Program-made: the position numbers and the translations under genes | Part shown: one piece after another, positions 11,101 to 19,796 of the stretch | How the letters are laid out: every line of letters begins with the position of its first letter | How positions within the stretch are numbered: position 1 is the first letter of the stretch | Notes under the pieces: generated by a model | Databases searched by the model: none | Told to the model about the DNA's origin: nothing | What the model saw: the letters and a program-made list of their open reading frames with translations, nothing else | Source of the DNA: Lucinisca nassula | Taxonomy: Eukaryota > Mollusca > Bivalvia > Lucinida > Lucinidae | Assembly (NCBI GenBank): GCA_963580285.1 | Contig: OY757011.1 | Coordinates: forward strand, 120,024,440 to 120,088,439 | Direction: 5' to 3' | DNA: 64,000 nt

Positions 11101-12084
11101 CGGTCACAAATCACATTTCGAGCCCCGCCCGACTAGTTGGCGGCTGATTTGGGCCGAAATCGGACTGGAGTACGGCCGGCGTCCCGCCGGATGTTGAGGC
11201 ATCGGTGGCGGTCGGGAGGAGCCCGGTGAAATTTTAACTCGCACCTAAAATTCTCATCAAATTCTCAGACTTCTAGGTCGCATAAAAGTCGAGCAGAGCT
11301 CGTACCGACGTCGGGACAATGTTGATGGCATCAGCTGCCATCCGGTGATCGTATAGAGAGGACCGCGACCAATCAGAAAATCGGGCAGTAATCGACCGAC
11401 GCCCGGCGGCGCCCGACAGGTAATCAAGCGAACTCCGCTCGACGAATCCTGTTTCAGCTGCCGCCGCTCGATCGCCGACCGGTTTCCTGCCGGCGTCCCA
11501 CTGATTGACGCTCAACTATATAAGGGCCCGATCTCCGATGCGTGCCGGTTTCTAGCACACCAGTAGGGATAAGAGGCATCTTGTGTCGCTTTTCTTCGAA
11601 GAAAGTTTTTTTCGAAGTCAACAAATTGAAGGATGTTCACCAACCAACCGAGCTGACCCATATGTTGTACAGGCAGGAGAAGATGCAGTTTATATACCCC
11701 TGGACAACTGGACCATTCCCGATGGGTGTAAACCCGTCCCTCGCCCGGCGACGGGCCATGCCCGGCTGGGAACTGGGCGGACATCTGCGGAACATCGACC
11801 GATGCGCGGACGGCTAGTAACAATCGCCAGGTATACCGCCGGCGTACGGCCGGTAAACTGCAGTGCACCGGCCGATTTCCACCCGGCGTATACGCCGATG
11901 CTTCCCCGCCAAAACTCTTGCAGACACCGTCTGATTCCCGGCGGATGTCCCTCCAGGCCCCCTACGACATACGTTTTACCAGAACCGAGCCAGACACCCG
12001 CTTCTGACCCCTTCTCGACTTGAACAGCTTGGTTGACAACCACGTCCAGTATAGCTCGGCCGGGGTACGCCGAATTTGTGACCG
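11101..12084 (+). mobile_element. GC-rich TIR element with internal TATA box
   Basis: A 984-bp block, much richer in G+C than its surroundings. It starts CGGTCACAAAT (11101) and ends ATTTGTGACCG (12074-12084), an 11-bp perfect inverted repeat; similarity continues outward (ATGCCA / complement of AAGCAT). TATATAAGGG at 11517-11526 is a good TATA box in the middle. CGG and CCG triplets are frequent on both sides. Open frames on both strands have no recognisable domain. It is built like the 14754-15838 element (TIRs, repetitive flanks, TATA, short middle) but shares no sequence with it, and I find no clean target-site duplication. Probably a non-autonomous DNA transposon. Confidence 0.6.
11517..11526 (+). 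promoter_or_regulatory. TATA box of the GC-rich element
   Basis: TATATAAGGG in the middle of the element. Transcription would be expected to start about 30 bases downstream, but nothing else marks a start. Confidence 0.45.
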
Positions 12085-12179
12085 AAGCATTACTGTGTCA
12101 AGGATTTAGTTTATACTGATATATTTTAGTTTGATCAAGCTTATTTTGAATCGCTCTCGATCACTCCTTCTGGATGTTA

Positions 12180-12358
12180 CCACGCGCGCGAAAGAGAGAC
12201 AGTGAATTTACCCACTACTACCCATTTTCACCTGGATGGAGTGGGGCACTGGCATTACGTGTCTTGTCCAAGGACACACTTTGCCTCTTGTAGCCGGATT
12301 CGAACCCACAACCGCTCGATCATAAGTCGAACGCGCTAACCACTGAGGTATCGGGGCT
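12180..12358 (-). mobile_element. SINE-5, tRNA-headed
   Basis: On the minus strand the head reads GCCCCGATACCTCAGTGGTT..TGTGGGTTCGAATCCGGC. A five-pair anticodon-like stem with loop CTTATGA is still foldable, but there is no proper acceptor stem, so it is a SINE head and not a tRNA gene. The body AGTGTGTCCTTGGACAAGAC..GTGCCCCACTCCATCCAG continues away from it. Confidence 0.7.
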
Positions 12359-12366
12359 GCCAAGGC

Positions 12367-12409
12367 TTTTTGTGTGACAGTTGGGATTCATATCAGTCTT
12401 ACGGTTGAT
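12367..12409 (+). repeat. 43-bp direct repeat, left copy, abutting HP-B
   Basis: TTTTGTGTGACAGTTGGGAT..TCAGTCTTACGGTTGAT recurs at 12658-12700 with several mismatches. The pair encloses the HP-B copy 12408-12649 almost exactly. Confidence 0.65.
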
Positions 12410-12649
12410 ATTACGATAACACACCCATGTGGCATAGTGCATTCTTTTATTTCTCCAAAATGGTCACTTCTCCGATGAAAATTTGTGATATGTTTCTTAT
12501 TTATACTCCGAACATAGGTTGTTGGTACTCGTTAGAACCGCCTCGTCGGAGCAGAAATAAGCAAAATAATGTATACCCCTAAACCCCAGTTTTCATTATA
12601 TTAAGTTGGGTTACTGGGGTATTTATTTCACAGACTTCTTAATATGATG
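12408..12649 (-). repeat. HP-B copy with half a central palindrome
   Basis: ATATTACGATAACACACCC start, TCTCCAAAATGGTCACTTCT, GTTAGAACCGCCTCGTCGGA then directly GCAGAAATAAGC: the right half of the palindrome is deleted. Inner hairpin and ..AATATGATG end on the right. Confidence 0.75.
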
Positions 12650-12657
12650 GCCTAGGA

Positions 12658-12700
12658 TTTTGTGTGAACAGTGGGGATTCTTATCAGTCTTGCGATTGAC
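12658..12700 (+). repeat. 43-bp direct repeat, right copy
   Basis: Second copy of the 12367 repeat, directly in front of the next HP-B copy. Confidence 0.65.
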
Positions 12701-12940
12701 GTTAGGACAACACACATTTTTCATCTCCAAACGGTTATTTCTCTGATAGTTTCTTTTTTTGCTCCAAACCGGAAATATAATTACTGATGCTGGTAAGAAC
12801 CGCCTCATTGAAGCGGTTCTAACGAGTACCCACAACCTATGTATTGGAGCAGAAACAAGCAAAATTTTAACATAAGTACACGAGTAAATCCCCAGTTTTT
12901 TTCTATATATGAGTTTAAACGAATGTTCATCATACGGACT
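12700..12940 (-). repeat. HP-B copy
   Basis: GTTAGGACAACACAC start and central AAGAACCGCCTCATTG..AAGCGGTTCTAACGAG. GTATTGGAGCAGAAACAAGC is on the right, and the 3' end has decayed. Confidence 0.7.
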
Positions 12941-12956
12941 TCCAAAACGGTACACG

Positions 12957-13070
12957 TACAGTACTATAGACAAATCACTCGCGCTACGTGCTCGGGATTT
13001 GATCTACTTTACAACCGACCTCCAAACTGTGATTTATTACTCAACAAATCACAGCTACAGCTGATATAAC
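12957..13070 (+). repeat. Family D hairpin, half copy
   Basis: GACAAATCACTCGCGCTACG..CAACAAATCACAGCTACAGC matches the right arm of the complete hairpin at 59486-59645. Confidence 0.6.
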
Positions 13071-13079
13071 ATTTCCTGG

Positions 13080-13480
13080 CTGCGTGAAAAAGCTTTATGT
13101 CGAAGACTATCCATAAAGCCTACAGTGGACTCTCAGATCAGATCCGAGTCATCGCTTGGCGTAGACGCCCGAACACCACTTTTCTCTTGGAGCGGCCCGT
13201 ATCTTAGCATTGGCTTTATTCATATCTTATATGAGAAAAAGCAATGTCATGATGTGGAAATAATTAACTTTGCCCTAGTAAGGCCTTTTCATATCTTATC
13301 TTAGGGCTTCAATATTTTTGTTTTGTAGACAAAATACATACGTCATCAAAAAGGCGTGTTTTAATGTCGAAATACTTTCTTCTGAATTCTACATAAATCT
13401 CCGCTTAGGACTTAGTGTTAATTTGATTTGTTTGGTTGACAAATTAAACGGCTAAATTCAGTAAGTGAATTTATTTATTA
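13080..13480 (+). repeat. Repeat E
   Basis: TATCTTATCTTAGGGCTTCA, TTTTAATGTCGAAATACTTT and AGTAAGTGAATTTATTTATT match 58060-58300 (TATCTTATCTTATGACTGCA, TTTTGATGTCGAAATACC, AGTAAGTTTATAAATTTATT). No coding content; class unknown. Confidence 0.5.
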
Positions 13481-13540
13481 TTTAGCAAGAAGACACATTC
13501 AAAACAGAACAACAACACAAAGCCAATAACATAAGACACT

Positions 13541-13924
13541 CATTCCAAAACACGCCTATACAAATACATTGTGGACTTTACCACCGACAAAAAAATCGAA
13601 TTTTAAGGTGAAAAGCTGTGATATTATTCTTATTTCTGCTCTAAAATATAGACTGTGGGGTACTCGTTAGAACCGCCTCATCGAGGCGTTTTTTTGTTTT
13701 GGTTTTACGGCCCTTTCAAGATTATTTCACTCATATCGAGCCGATCGTTAATCAGAGGTGGGCGAAAACCGAAGTACCCTCATCGAGGCGGTTCTAACGA
13801 ATACCAACAATCTATATTTTAGAGCAGAAATAAGAAAAATAAGGTTTACCCCTATAAACCCCAGTTTTTTATATGAAAGTGGGGTTCAAGTGGGTCAAAA
13901 CTATATAGGTGTGTTTTCGTGATG
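13541..13924 (-). repeat. HP-A copy with a SINE-4 fragment inserted at the palindrome centre
   Basis: CATTCCAAAACACGCCTATA start and GTGTGTTTTCGTGATG end. The centre GAACCGCCTCATCGAGGCG is interrupted by 89 bp and then repeated. Confidence 0.85.
13689..13777 (-). mobile_element. SINE-4 3' fragment with 13-bp TSD at the hairpin tip
   Basis: On the minus strand: GGTTTTCGCCCACCTCTGAT..GAGTGAAATAATCTTGAAAG..ACAAAAAAA. CCTCATCGAGGCG lies on both sides (13676-13688, 13778-13790). The tip of the HP hairpin was therefore the target. Confidence 0.85.
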
Positions 13925-13925
13925 G

Positions 13926-14215
13926 CTTGCCCTCGCTCATCGGTGGGGCTTGGAGAAATAGATTGGGTTTGATTGAGCTTACTCGCAGAACTGCCGCGCA
14001 GAGCTGAAACCGACCAAACTTAAGTACTGGTAAACCGCTTGGGTGAGAGTCCGACCGTTCCTTACACCCTAGCGATTGCTTTGGGCAGTAGGGCTTGAGA
14101 TGTCATTTCATCTAAGTGTCGTGTAAAAGTCTCACAATCAGAATCAATGTCTCCAAAATGACCAATATAATCTTGATGGGGACAACAAACCGCAACACAA
14201 ACAAATAAAAATCGA
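13926..14215 (+). mobile_element. SINE-1, diverged
   Basis: GCTCATCGGTGGGGCTTGGA..AAGTACTGGTAAACCGCTTG..GGGCTTGAGATGTCATTTCA..AACAAATAAAAA. It starts directly after the HP-A copy. Confidence 0.75.
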
Positions 14216-14456
14216 CGACAACAATAGCAACAACAACAAAACTGCAAAGTGACGGTCAGCAGTGGGTAGTTGGGCCTCAAATCATTTCGAGTAGCCGTAT
14301 CAAGAAATTAAAAATTGCCTTTCGCTGCTGATTGAATTTTTCAGATTCATCTATTTTCTGAAACGTATACGGATGACTAATGTTTTGGTGTGCACAGGAA
14401 ACTCGGAACTTGCATTTTGTTTGTCGTTGTTGTTCGGTGATAAACAAATGTTTATC
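14216..14456. other. No feature recognised
   Basis: An A/C-rich CAACAACAAC stretch near 14225 probably extends the SINE-1 tail; the rest matches nothing I can name. Confidence 0.35.
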
Positions 14457-14466
14457 AATTGACCCT

Positions 14467-14741
14467 TCAAGTGAACAAGTCCGTGAAATAAAGACCCCCT
14501 AAACCCCAATTTATGTAGAGAAAACTGGGGTTTACGGGGGTATACCTTTTTCTTTTTTTCTGATCCGAGACATAGGTTGTGGGTACTCGTTAGAACCGCC
14601 TCAATGAGGCGGTTCTAACGAGCACCCACAACCTATGTTTGGTGCATAAATAAGAGAAATATCAAACATCTTCACCAGAAAAGTAGCCATTTTGTAGATA
14701 TGGAAAACTGAACTATGTCACACGGACGTGTTATTGTAATG
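14467..14741 (+). repeat. HP-B, complete, with 10-bp direct repeat
   Basis: TCAAGTGAACAAGTCCGTGA start and GTGTTATTGTAATG end. The central palindrome GTTAGAACCGCCTCA..TGAGGCGGTTCTAAC is perfect, inside arms CATAGGTTGTGGGTACTCG / GAGCACCCACAACCTATG. AATTGACCCT occurs at 14457-14466 and 14742-14751, a perfect target-site duplication. Confidence 0.85.
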
Positions 14742-14859
14742 AATTGACCCTAATGCGGCTCTTACACTGCCACGACTTTGACCACGATTGTCCACGACCA
14801 ATGGGGACCATGAAAATCGTGGCAAATCGGGGCATACACGGTTCCGATTTCACTACCCT

Positions 14860-15166
14860 ACGAATACTCACGACATTGCTACGACACTTCTACGAACAAT
14901 CACGATTGCTGTACGATAATGGAGCCGATTTACAACGATCCTCCACGATCGACCACGATGTCTTACGATCCTCTAGGATCCTTCTACGACTGCACCACGA
15001 TTGCTTCAAGATATCAGACGATCATACACGATTTCTCACGATCCCTGCAAGACTGCTCTACGACCAAGGCCGAATTGGCACGATGATCAAAGACACAGTA
15101 CGATCCTGGATACGATTTACTCACGATTAACCAAGACTTCTTCCGATTCGTCAGGATTTATAACGA
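14860..15166 (+). promoter_or_regulatory. Array of ACGA motifs at helical spacing, left
   Basis: ACGA begins at 14860, 14870, 14881, 14892, 14902, 14913, 14935, 14945, 14955, 14965, 14986, 14997, 15018, 15028, 15038, 15060, 15080, 15100, 15112, 15123 and 15163. That is 303 bp over 29 helical turns, 10.45 bp per turn. Most copies extend to YACGATY, and degenerate copies (CCGA, AGGA, AAGA) fill many gaps. A row of protein sites on one face of the helix is one reading; a degenerate 10-11 bp minisatellite is another. Confidence 0.7.
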
Positions 15167-15172
15167 TCTGGG

Positions 15173-15182
15173 TATATAAAAG
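15173..15182 (+). promoter_or_regulatory. TATA box of the phased-array element
   Basis: TATATAAAAG, ten bases after the last ACGA of the left array and therefore in phase with it. Confidence 0.5.
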
Positions 15183-15308
15183 TGTTCATCAAATGCACAG
15201 TGTCATTCAGTTTCAACCATTTCTGTAGAGAGCATCTGACGAAAAATGTTTTTGTAGCCAGGTCAAAGGCTTCTGTATCTTCAAAATTTAGTTCAGCTCG
15301 AACAAGAC

Positions 15309-15383
15309 ATGATCGGAAATGACATTGCAATGGCTGAACAACTGGAGGTGCAGAGGAACAGGAGGGACAGGAGGAAGAGTTAG
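15309..15383 (+). CDS. Short arginine-rich ORF inside the phased-array element
   Basis: A 24-residue frame about 130 bases after the TATA box, starting MIGNDIAMAEQ and ending in an Arg-rich RNRRDRRKS before TAG. It could be the leftover N-terminus of a transposase gene, since some Harbinger proteins begin with acidic/Arg-rich helices, or chance. There is no domain to identify it. Confidence 0.25.
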   Translation: MIGNDIAMAEQLEVQRNRRDRRKS

Positions 15384-15566
15384 TGACAGTTGACCATAGT
15401 TACTTGGGTAATTATATGTACAAAGTCACGTGGAGAAAGTAGTGCGTTCGACTTGGCGTCGGGATAAATCGTGCTAGCGTCGTCATCAATCGTAGTGCAA
15501 CGGAACCGTAATGGCGTCGTAGATGATCTTGTCTCGTCGTAGCTCAATCTTGGTAAAATTCAGTCA

Positions 15567-15786
15567 CGATTATTCACGATAGGCTACGATTACCATCACG
15601 ACGGCTCACGACTGAGCTACGATTTCTCTACGACCGCTCTACGATTTGAAAAATGATGCCGACTCGTCACGAATGTATTGAACATGTCCAAAACAGTCGT
15701 GGTCACTCCCGAACTATCACGATACACCACGATTCCTCAAGATCTCTGCCGACTTCCCTACCACGTTGTTCACGATTTACCACGAT
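15567..15786 (+). promoter_or_regulatory. Array of ACGA motifs at helical spacing, right
   Basis: ACGA begins at 15567, 15577, 15587, 15598, 15608, 15619, 15630 and 15641 (74 bp over 7 steps). Looser copies follow at 15669, 15719, 15729, 15772 and 15782. They face the same way as in the left array; only the last part belongs to the terminal inverted repeat. Confidence 0.65.
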
Positions 15787-15841
15787 TTAAAAAATCGTGG
15801 TGAGTCGTGGCCAAAATCGTCACAGTGTAAGAGCCCCTTAA

Positions 15842-16073
15842 GTTATACGAGTTTTGTCCAAGTGACTTTCACTGCCTTTATGCAAAAAAAAAAAAAATTA
15901 TATCGTTGTCGTTGTGACGTCCAAATCCAGTGAAATAGAAGATTTTGCGTTTACATTTTCCCAGGAACTGGTCGGCAGATAATATATACCTTGTAAACTC
16001 CAAATTTTCCAATATGAAAAGGTATAAAAAGTAGGTTTTTGGTGTCTCTGATGGGAGCTGTGGGTTAATAGGA
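15842..16073. other. No feature recognised
   Basis: A short poly-A near 15885 is the only pattern seen. Confidence 0.35.
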
Positions 16074-16136
16074 CTACTCCGGAAATCTATCTCCAGTAGC
16101 AACCGGTATGTTAATTCACGTGACCTAGGGACAAGC
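16074..16136 (+). repeat. Inverted repeat, left arm of a 3.2 kb block
   Basis: CTCCGGAAATCTATCTCCAG..CACGTGACCTAGGGACAAGC matches the reverse complement of 19201-19262 at roughly 80%. The pair could be terminal repeats of an older composite element. Confidence 0.6.
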
Positions 16137-16540
16137 CTTTCAAACTGGCCAGCTTATCAGCATGTGTTTGCTATAAACATTAGGCATAGAAACTGATTTA
16201 TATCAGTATTAATGTCTAATTAATGTTTATTTTAGAATCAATTTGTGGTTAAATATTATAATTTGCTGCTCTGAAAAGTAGAGTTATACATGTAGTTATT
16301 ATTTTTGGTGGGTTGGAAAAATTTAATATTGAAACATTACGGAACAGCGACCTCAGATTTTAGATCTAGTAGCTCTGTCAAAGAGCGTCAAGAGTTTTTT
16401 AAACAATGGGGAGTGACAGTCTAACTACACCTGATGGGAAAAATCTTAATATATAAAAATAAAAATAAAGACCAGTCGGGAACAGATACAATCGGATCCC
16501 AAGCTTTACCCAAGTACCAAACGGGAAAGAACAGACAAGA
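16137..16540. other. No feature recognised
   Basis: AT-rich; no family match seen. Confidence 0.35.
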
Positions 16541-16544
16541 GGGG

Positions 16545-16690
16545 ATATCCACATGTTATTTTTCTTATTTTTGCACAAAAACAAATATTGTGGGTACTCA
16601 TTAGAAGCGCCCCACCAAGGGGTATCTAATAAGTATCCACAACATATATATTTTTCGCGTAGAAATAAGAAAACATATCAGCAACTTTCT
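16545..16690 (+). repeat. HP, diverged core copy
   Basis: TTATTTTTGCACAAAAACAA, TGTGGGTACTCATTAGAAGC, then the palindrome GCCCCACC..GGGGTATCTAATAAGTA and GTAGAAATAAGAAAA. Only the core is preserved. Confidence 0.55.
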
Positions 16691-16894
16691 CATGAGAAAT
16701 AATAATAAAAAAAACAAAAAACAAAACTTATCTTGAGCTATGAATGGGGAACAGACAACAGCAACAAAGTTGTTGAAAAAAAAATCAACGATAATAATGA
16801 TAACAATTAGCAAGCAGTATTCTGAAAATAAATATTTGTGTTTCCAGTTGAATTGTTAAATATGAGAGCAAAATTATAATTAAAACAGTTAAAT

Positions 16895-17160
16895 CATCAT
16901 GTTAAAAAGTGTGTAATGATCACCCCAATAATCCCCACTTTATATGGGGAAAACCAGGGTTTACAGGGGTATACATTATTTTCCTTATTTCTGCTCCAAG
17001 ACATGAGTTGTGGCTACTCGTTAAAGCCACCTCATTGAGATAATTTGATCACCGAGAATCTATGTTTGGGGCAAAGATAGGAAAAGTATCATAGATTTTT
17101 ATCAGAAAAGTAACGCATATGGAGACATGGAAGTATGCACACGGATGTGTTACAGTAATG
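16895..17160 (+). repeat. HP-B copy
   Basis: CATCATGTTAAAAAGTGTG start, CCCCACTTTATATGGGG, CCAAGACATGAGTTGTGGC, a decayed centre and a TGTGTTACAGTAATG end. Confidence 0.75.
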
Positions 17161-17163
17161 TTG

Positions 17164-17267
17164 TAGCCCCATTTTAAGAATTTTTAAACATATTGGGCTG
17201 CATGGTGCTTCCACGCAGAGCTGCAACTGGCCAAAAATGAGTACTGCTAAACCGCTTAGAAGGACTA
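17164..17267 (+). mobile_element. SINE-1, 5' part, split by mariner-1
   Basis: CATATTGGGCTGCATGGTGC..GTACTGCTAAACCGCTTAGA; it continues after the mariner at 18578. Confidence 0.75.
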
Positions 17268-18577
17268 CGAGGACTGTTCAAATATGAATGCAACTAAGCA
17301 CATAAAAATGATTCCGTGATAGATTTCGATGAAAAATTTATTTTGTCCCCTCATAGTATTCCCCTTTAACAGATATACAAACTTTCAGTCTTCTGATCCA
17401 ATTATTGAATGCATTTTGGTAGTCTTTTCGAGGTATACTATGAAGGCACTGGAATATTGCAAACCGAGGTGTTTGCGCTGTACAAATTTTCGACCAGAAA
17501 GGTATGTTTTCAGCCGCGGGAACAAAAAAAAAGACACGGGGCAAGGTCAGGGGAATACGGGGGTTGAGGGAGTTCAACAACCTTTTCATGCTTCAGATAG
17601 TCTTGCACAATGAACGCCTTGTGCGATGACGCATTGTCATGTAGCAATCTGACATTGGCCAAACCAGTTGCGGGTCTTCGTTCTTTGGAATATTTCTTCA
17701 ATTTTCGAAGAACTTTATTCTTGTAAAACTTCGCATTTACAGATTTGCCTTTAGGCACAGCAACCTGAACAGCAGGGCCCTGGTTTGAAAAGAATATGGC
17801 ATACATTACCTTCTTGACGCTCCTGGTCCGCTTTGCAATACTTTGTTGCCCATATTTTGTTCTGAATCTTTCGTTTCGGCTAAAAATAGTGAACCCATGT
17901 CTCGTCACCTGTGACGACATTAGCGAAAGACCGTGCATTGTAATTTGGAAACTTTTTAAGCAACTTCTTGGCGCACTGAACGCGTGTCTTTTTCTGCTAA
18001 TCTGTCAACAGATGGGGAATCCATCTTTCTCATTTTCAAATCCCGTTTCAGAATTGTATGAGCTGCCCCTAATGAGATGCCAACCATACTACCTATTTGC
18101 CTAGTGGTGTATCGTGCATCGGTAGCAACTATTTCTTTCACTCTAGCAACCATCTTGGCAGATGTTGCTCTTTTCGACCGACGATCATGTGGTGCATCTT
18201 CTGTTGAGCCCAGCCCACAGCTGAATTTCTTACACCAACGAAAAACTGTCGGAAAAGACATTTCATTATGCCCATAAACCGAACATATTTCATCAAAAAT
18301 GTCTTTGCACCGTATACCAAGAATACAACGATTCTTAATAAAGGACCGTATTTCAACGGCGTACTCTGACCTTCTTCCAACCATGTTTTGTATTAGTATA
18401 CAAGAGTAGACAGTGTTTATCGAACGATATACATGGCTAAAGTGGACGGATTTTAACAGGTTTGGTATCAATGTATAGGTAAAATGTTTTTTTACGCTGT
18501 GATATTTATTTCCAGGTGATTTTCGCATTTATGCATGAGAAAACGTTCTACTTGCATTCATATTTGAACAGTCCTCG
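17268..18577 (-). mobile_element. Mariner-1, complete, inserted in SINE-1
   Basis: 1310 bp with inverted repeats CGAGGACTGTTCAAATATGA (17268) and its complement ending at 18577, flanked by TA on both sides (17266-17267 and 18578-18579). The size, the TA target and the transposase remnant are all typical of mariner. The mature SINE sequence continues cleanly across the insertion. Confidence 0.9.
17338..18390 (-). pseudogene. Mariner-1 transposase (DD34D), broken
   Basis: A cut-and-paste transposase in sense order from about 18383 (MVGRRSEYAVEIRSFIKNRC). It has a paired helix-turn-helix N-terminus, the linker YTTRQIGSMVGISLGAAHTIL, the first catalytic Asp in TGDETWVHYF (about 17900) and the second in HDNASSH. 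The third should follow PYSPDLAPC, 34 residues after the second, but a two-base deletion shifts the frame exactly there and turns D into L. An in-frame stop follows WVHYF, and another shift lies near 17980. Not functional. Confidence 0.85.
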
Positions 18578-18579
18578 TA

Positions 18580-18772
18580 TGCCTGCCTAGGCAAAGTGGT
18601 GTGTGTCAGACCGTCCAATGCATATAACCTTTTGGTTTCATTGGGTGGCAGGGCTGGAGATGCCATTTCATCTCAATGTCTGGTAACAGTCCCACAAAAT
18701 TGGAAGCAGCGTCTCAAAATGACCTAAATAATGTTGACGGGGAAGTTAATCCTCAATTCAAACAAACAAATA
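18580..18772 (+). mobile_element. SINE-1, 3' part
   Basis: GCCTGCCTAGGCAAAGTGGT..AAAAT TGGAAGCAGCGTCT..CAATTCAAACAAACAAA. Continues the 5' part at 17164. Confidence 0.8.
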
Positions 18773-19200
18773 CTTTTAAGTATCGATGGTAGCTTTGACT
18801 TCTGGGGACTGCCAGGGGATACGTCGGCTAAAGGAGAAAAAAAAAAGACTCAGTCCTCCTAAGAACCCCCGAGACATCAAATACACAAATCAGTGACACT
18901 CCCCTTCTGTACCCTAATGAAGAAAATTTATGCATACATATCTGTAGTCATTTATTCTATGGACATTAAGTTGTTCGTGGGGCAGGCACTTTTCCAGGCT
19001 GGAAATGGCAAAAAGTCAACCTTTTCCATGTGTGGCCGGTCTGTATATCTGCTGTCACTATTACACTGTCCCCAAGAATATTATTGTTGGCATTTTGATA
19101 TAACATAAAAAAAACTGTGACAAGCATAGAACTGATTCCATGTAAACTCACTGATTTCTATAGAAATACACATATTTCAAGTTATCTCTGCAGCACAGCA
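18773..19200. other. No feature recognised
   Basis: A purine run near 18838 and AT-rich sequence; no gene-like frame. Confidence 0.35.
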
Positions 19201-19262
19201 AGCTTGTCCCTAGGTCACGTTGGTAAACACATCTGTTGCTACTAGAGATAAGATTTCCGGAT
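19201..19262 (-). repeat. Inverted repeat, right arm
   Basis: AGCTTGTCCCTAGGTCACGT..GATTTCCGGAT, partner of 16074-16136. Confidence 0.6.
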
Positions 19263-19477
19263 ATTTACTATTGTATCGATTCCTGATCATTGCCTTAACT
19301 TCTATTTTTATATAGGTTCTTTTTGCACAGACTTGTAAACGTAAGACATTTGTATTTTCAGACTTTGCTGTCAACCTACACAACCGATATTTTTTGCGTC
19401 AACAGAAAACTTGAAATGATGAAGTTCTTGACAACTACTGTCTTCGGTGAGAACATTGGACTAAACTTCACGATAAG

Positions 19478-19625
19478 TTTGATCCTCTTAAACCACATTT
19501 TCATATAGTAAAACTGGGGTTTATAGAGGTAAAACATTATTTTTCTTACTTCTGCTTAAAAATATGGATTGTGCGTACTCACAAGCTTTGTTTTGAGAAG
19601 AAATATGAAAACAATCACATTTTGT
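19478..19625 (+). repeat. HP-A fragment
   Basis: CACATTTTCATATAGTAAAA, CTTACTTCTGCTTAAAAATA, TGGATTGTGCGTACTCACAA: the inner hairpin and left arm are kept, the central palindrome and right half are mostly lost. Confidence 0.6.
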
Positions 19626-19796
19626 ATCGAACTTTTTTCTATTTCGTCTTGGAGGTAAATTGTTCAATATAATTATTTGACTAGGCTAGTTATCAAAATG
19701 ATATTTTGGGGAGGCCATATAATTCTTTTCGTGTCTGAATAGGACATAATTCAGATGAAACACTGTAATATTATATCTTGTATCTACATGTATTGT

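Larger units (their letters stand above)
14754..15838 (+). mobile_element. Harbinger/PIF-like element with helically phased ACGA arrays
   Basis: 1085 bp. The ends TGCGGCTCTTACACTG and the complement of CAGTGTAAGAGCCCCT form inverted repeats, flanked by TAA at 14751-14753 and 15839-15841. TAA/TTA target sites are typical of the PIF/Harbinger superfamily (established knowledge); the family call is inference. ACGA motifs recur every 10-12 bases, or multiples of that, over 14860-15163 and 15567-15641. Between the arrays lie a TATA box (15173) and a short arginine-rich reading frame (15309). Non-autonomous: no transposase domain. Confidence 0.7.

Noticed and set aside
11273..12043. Overlapping frames of 80-146 codons on both strands
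   Set aside because: Expected by chance in the GC-rich TIR element; no recognisable domain, and both strands are equally open.
12290..12358. tRNA gene
   Set aside because: Box A, box B and an anticodon-like stem are present, but the acceptor arm does not pair and a SINE body follows. The same holds for the heads at 48700-48778 and 53213-53291.
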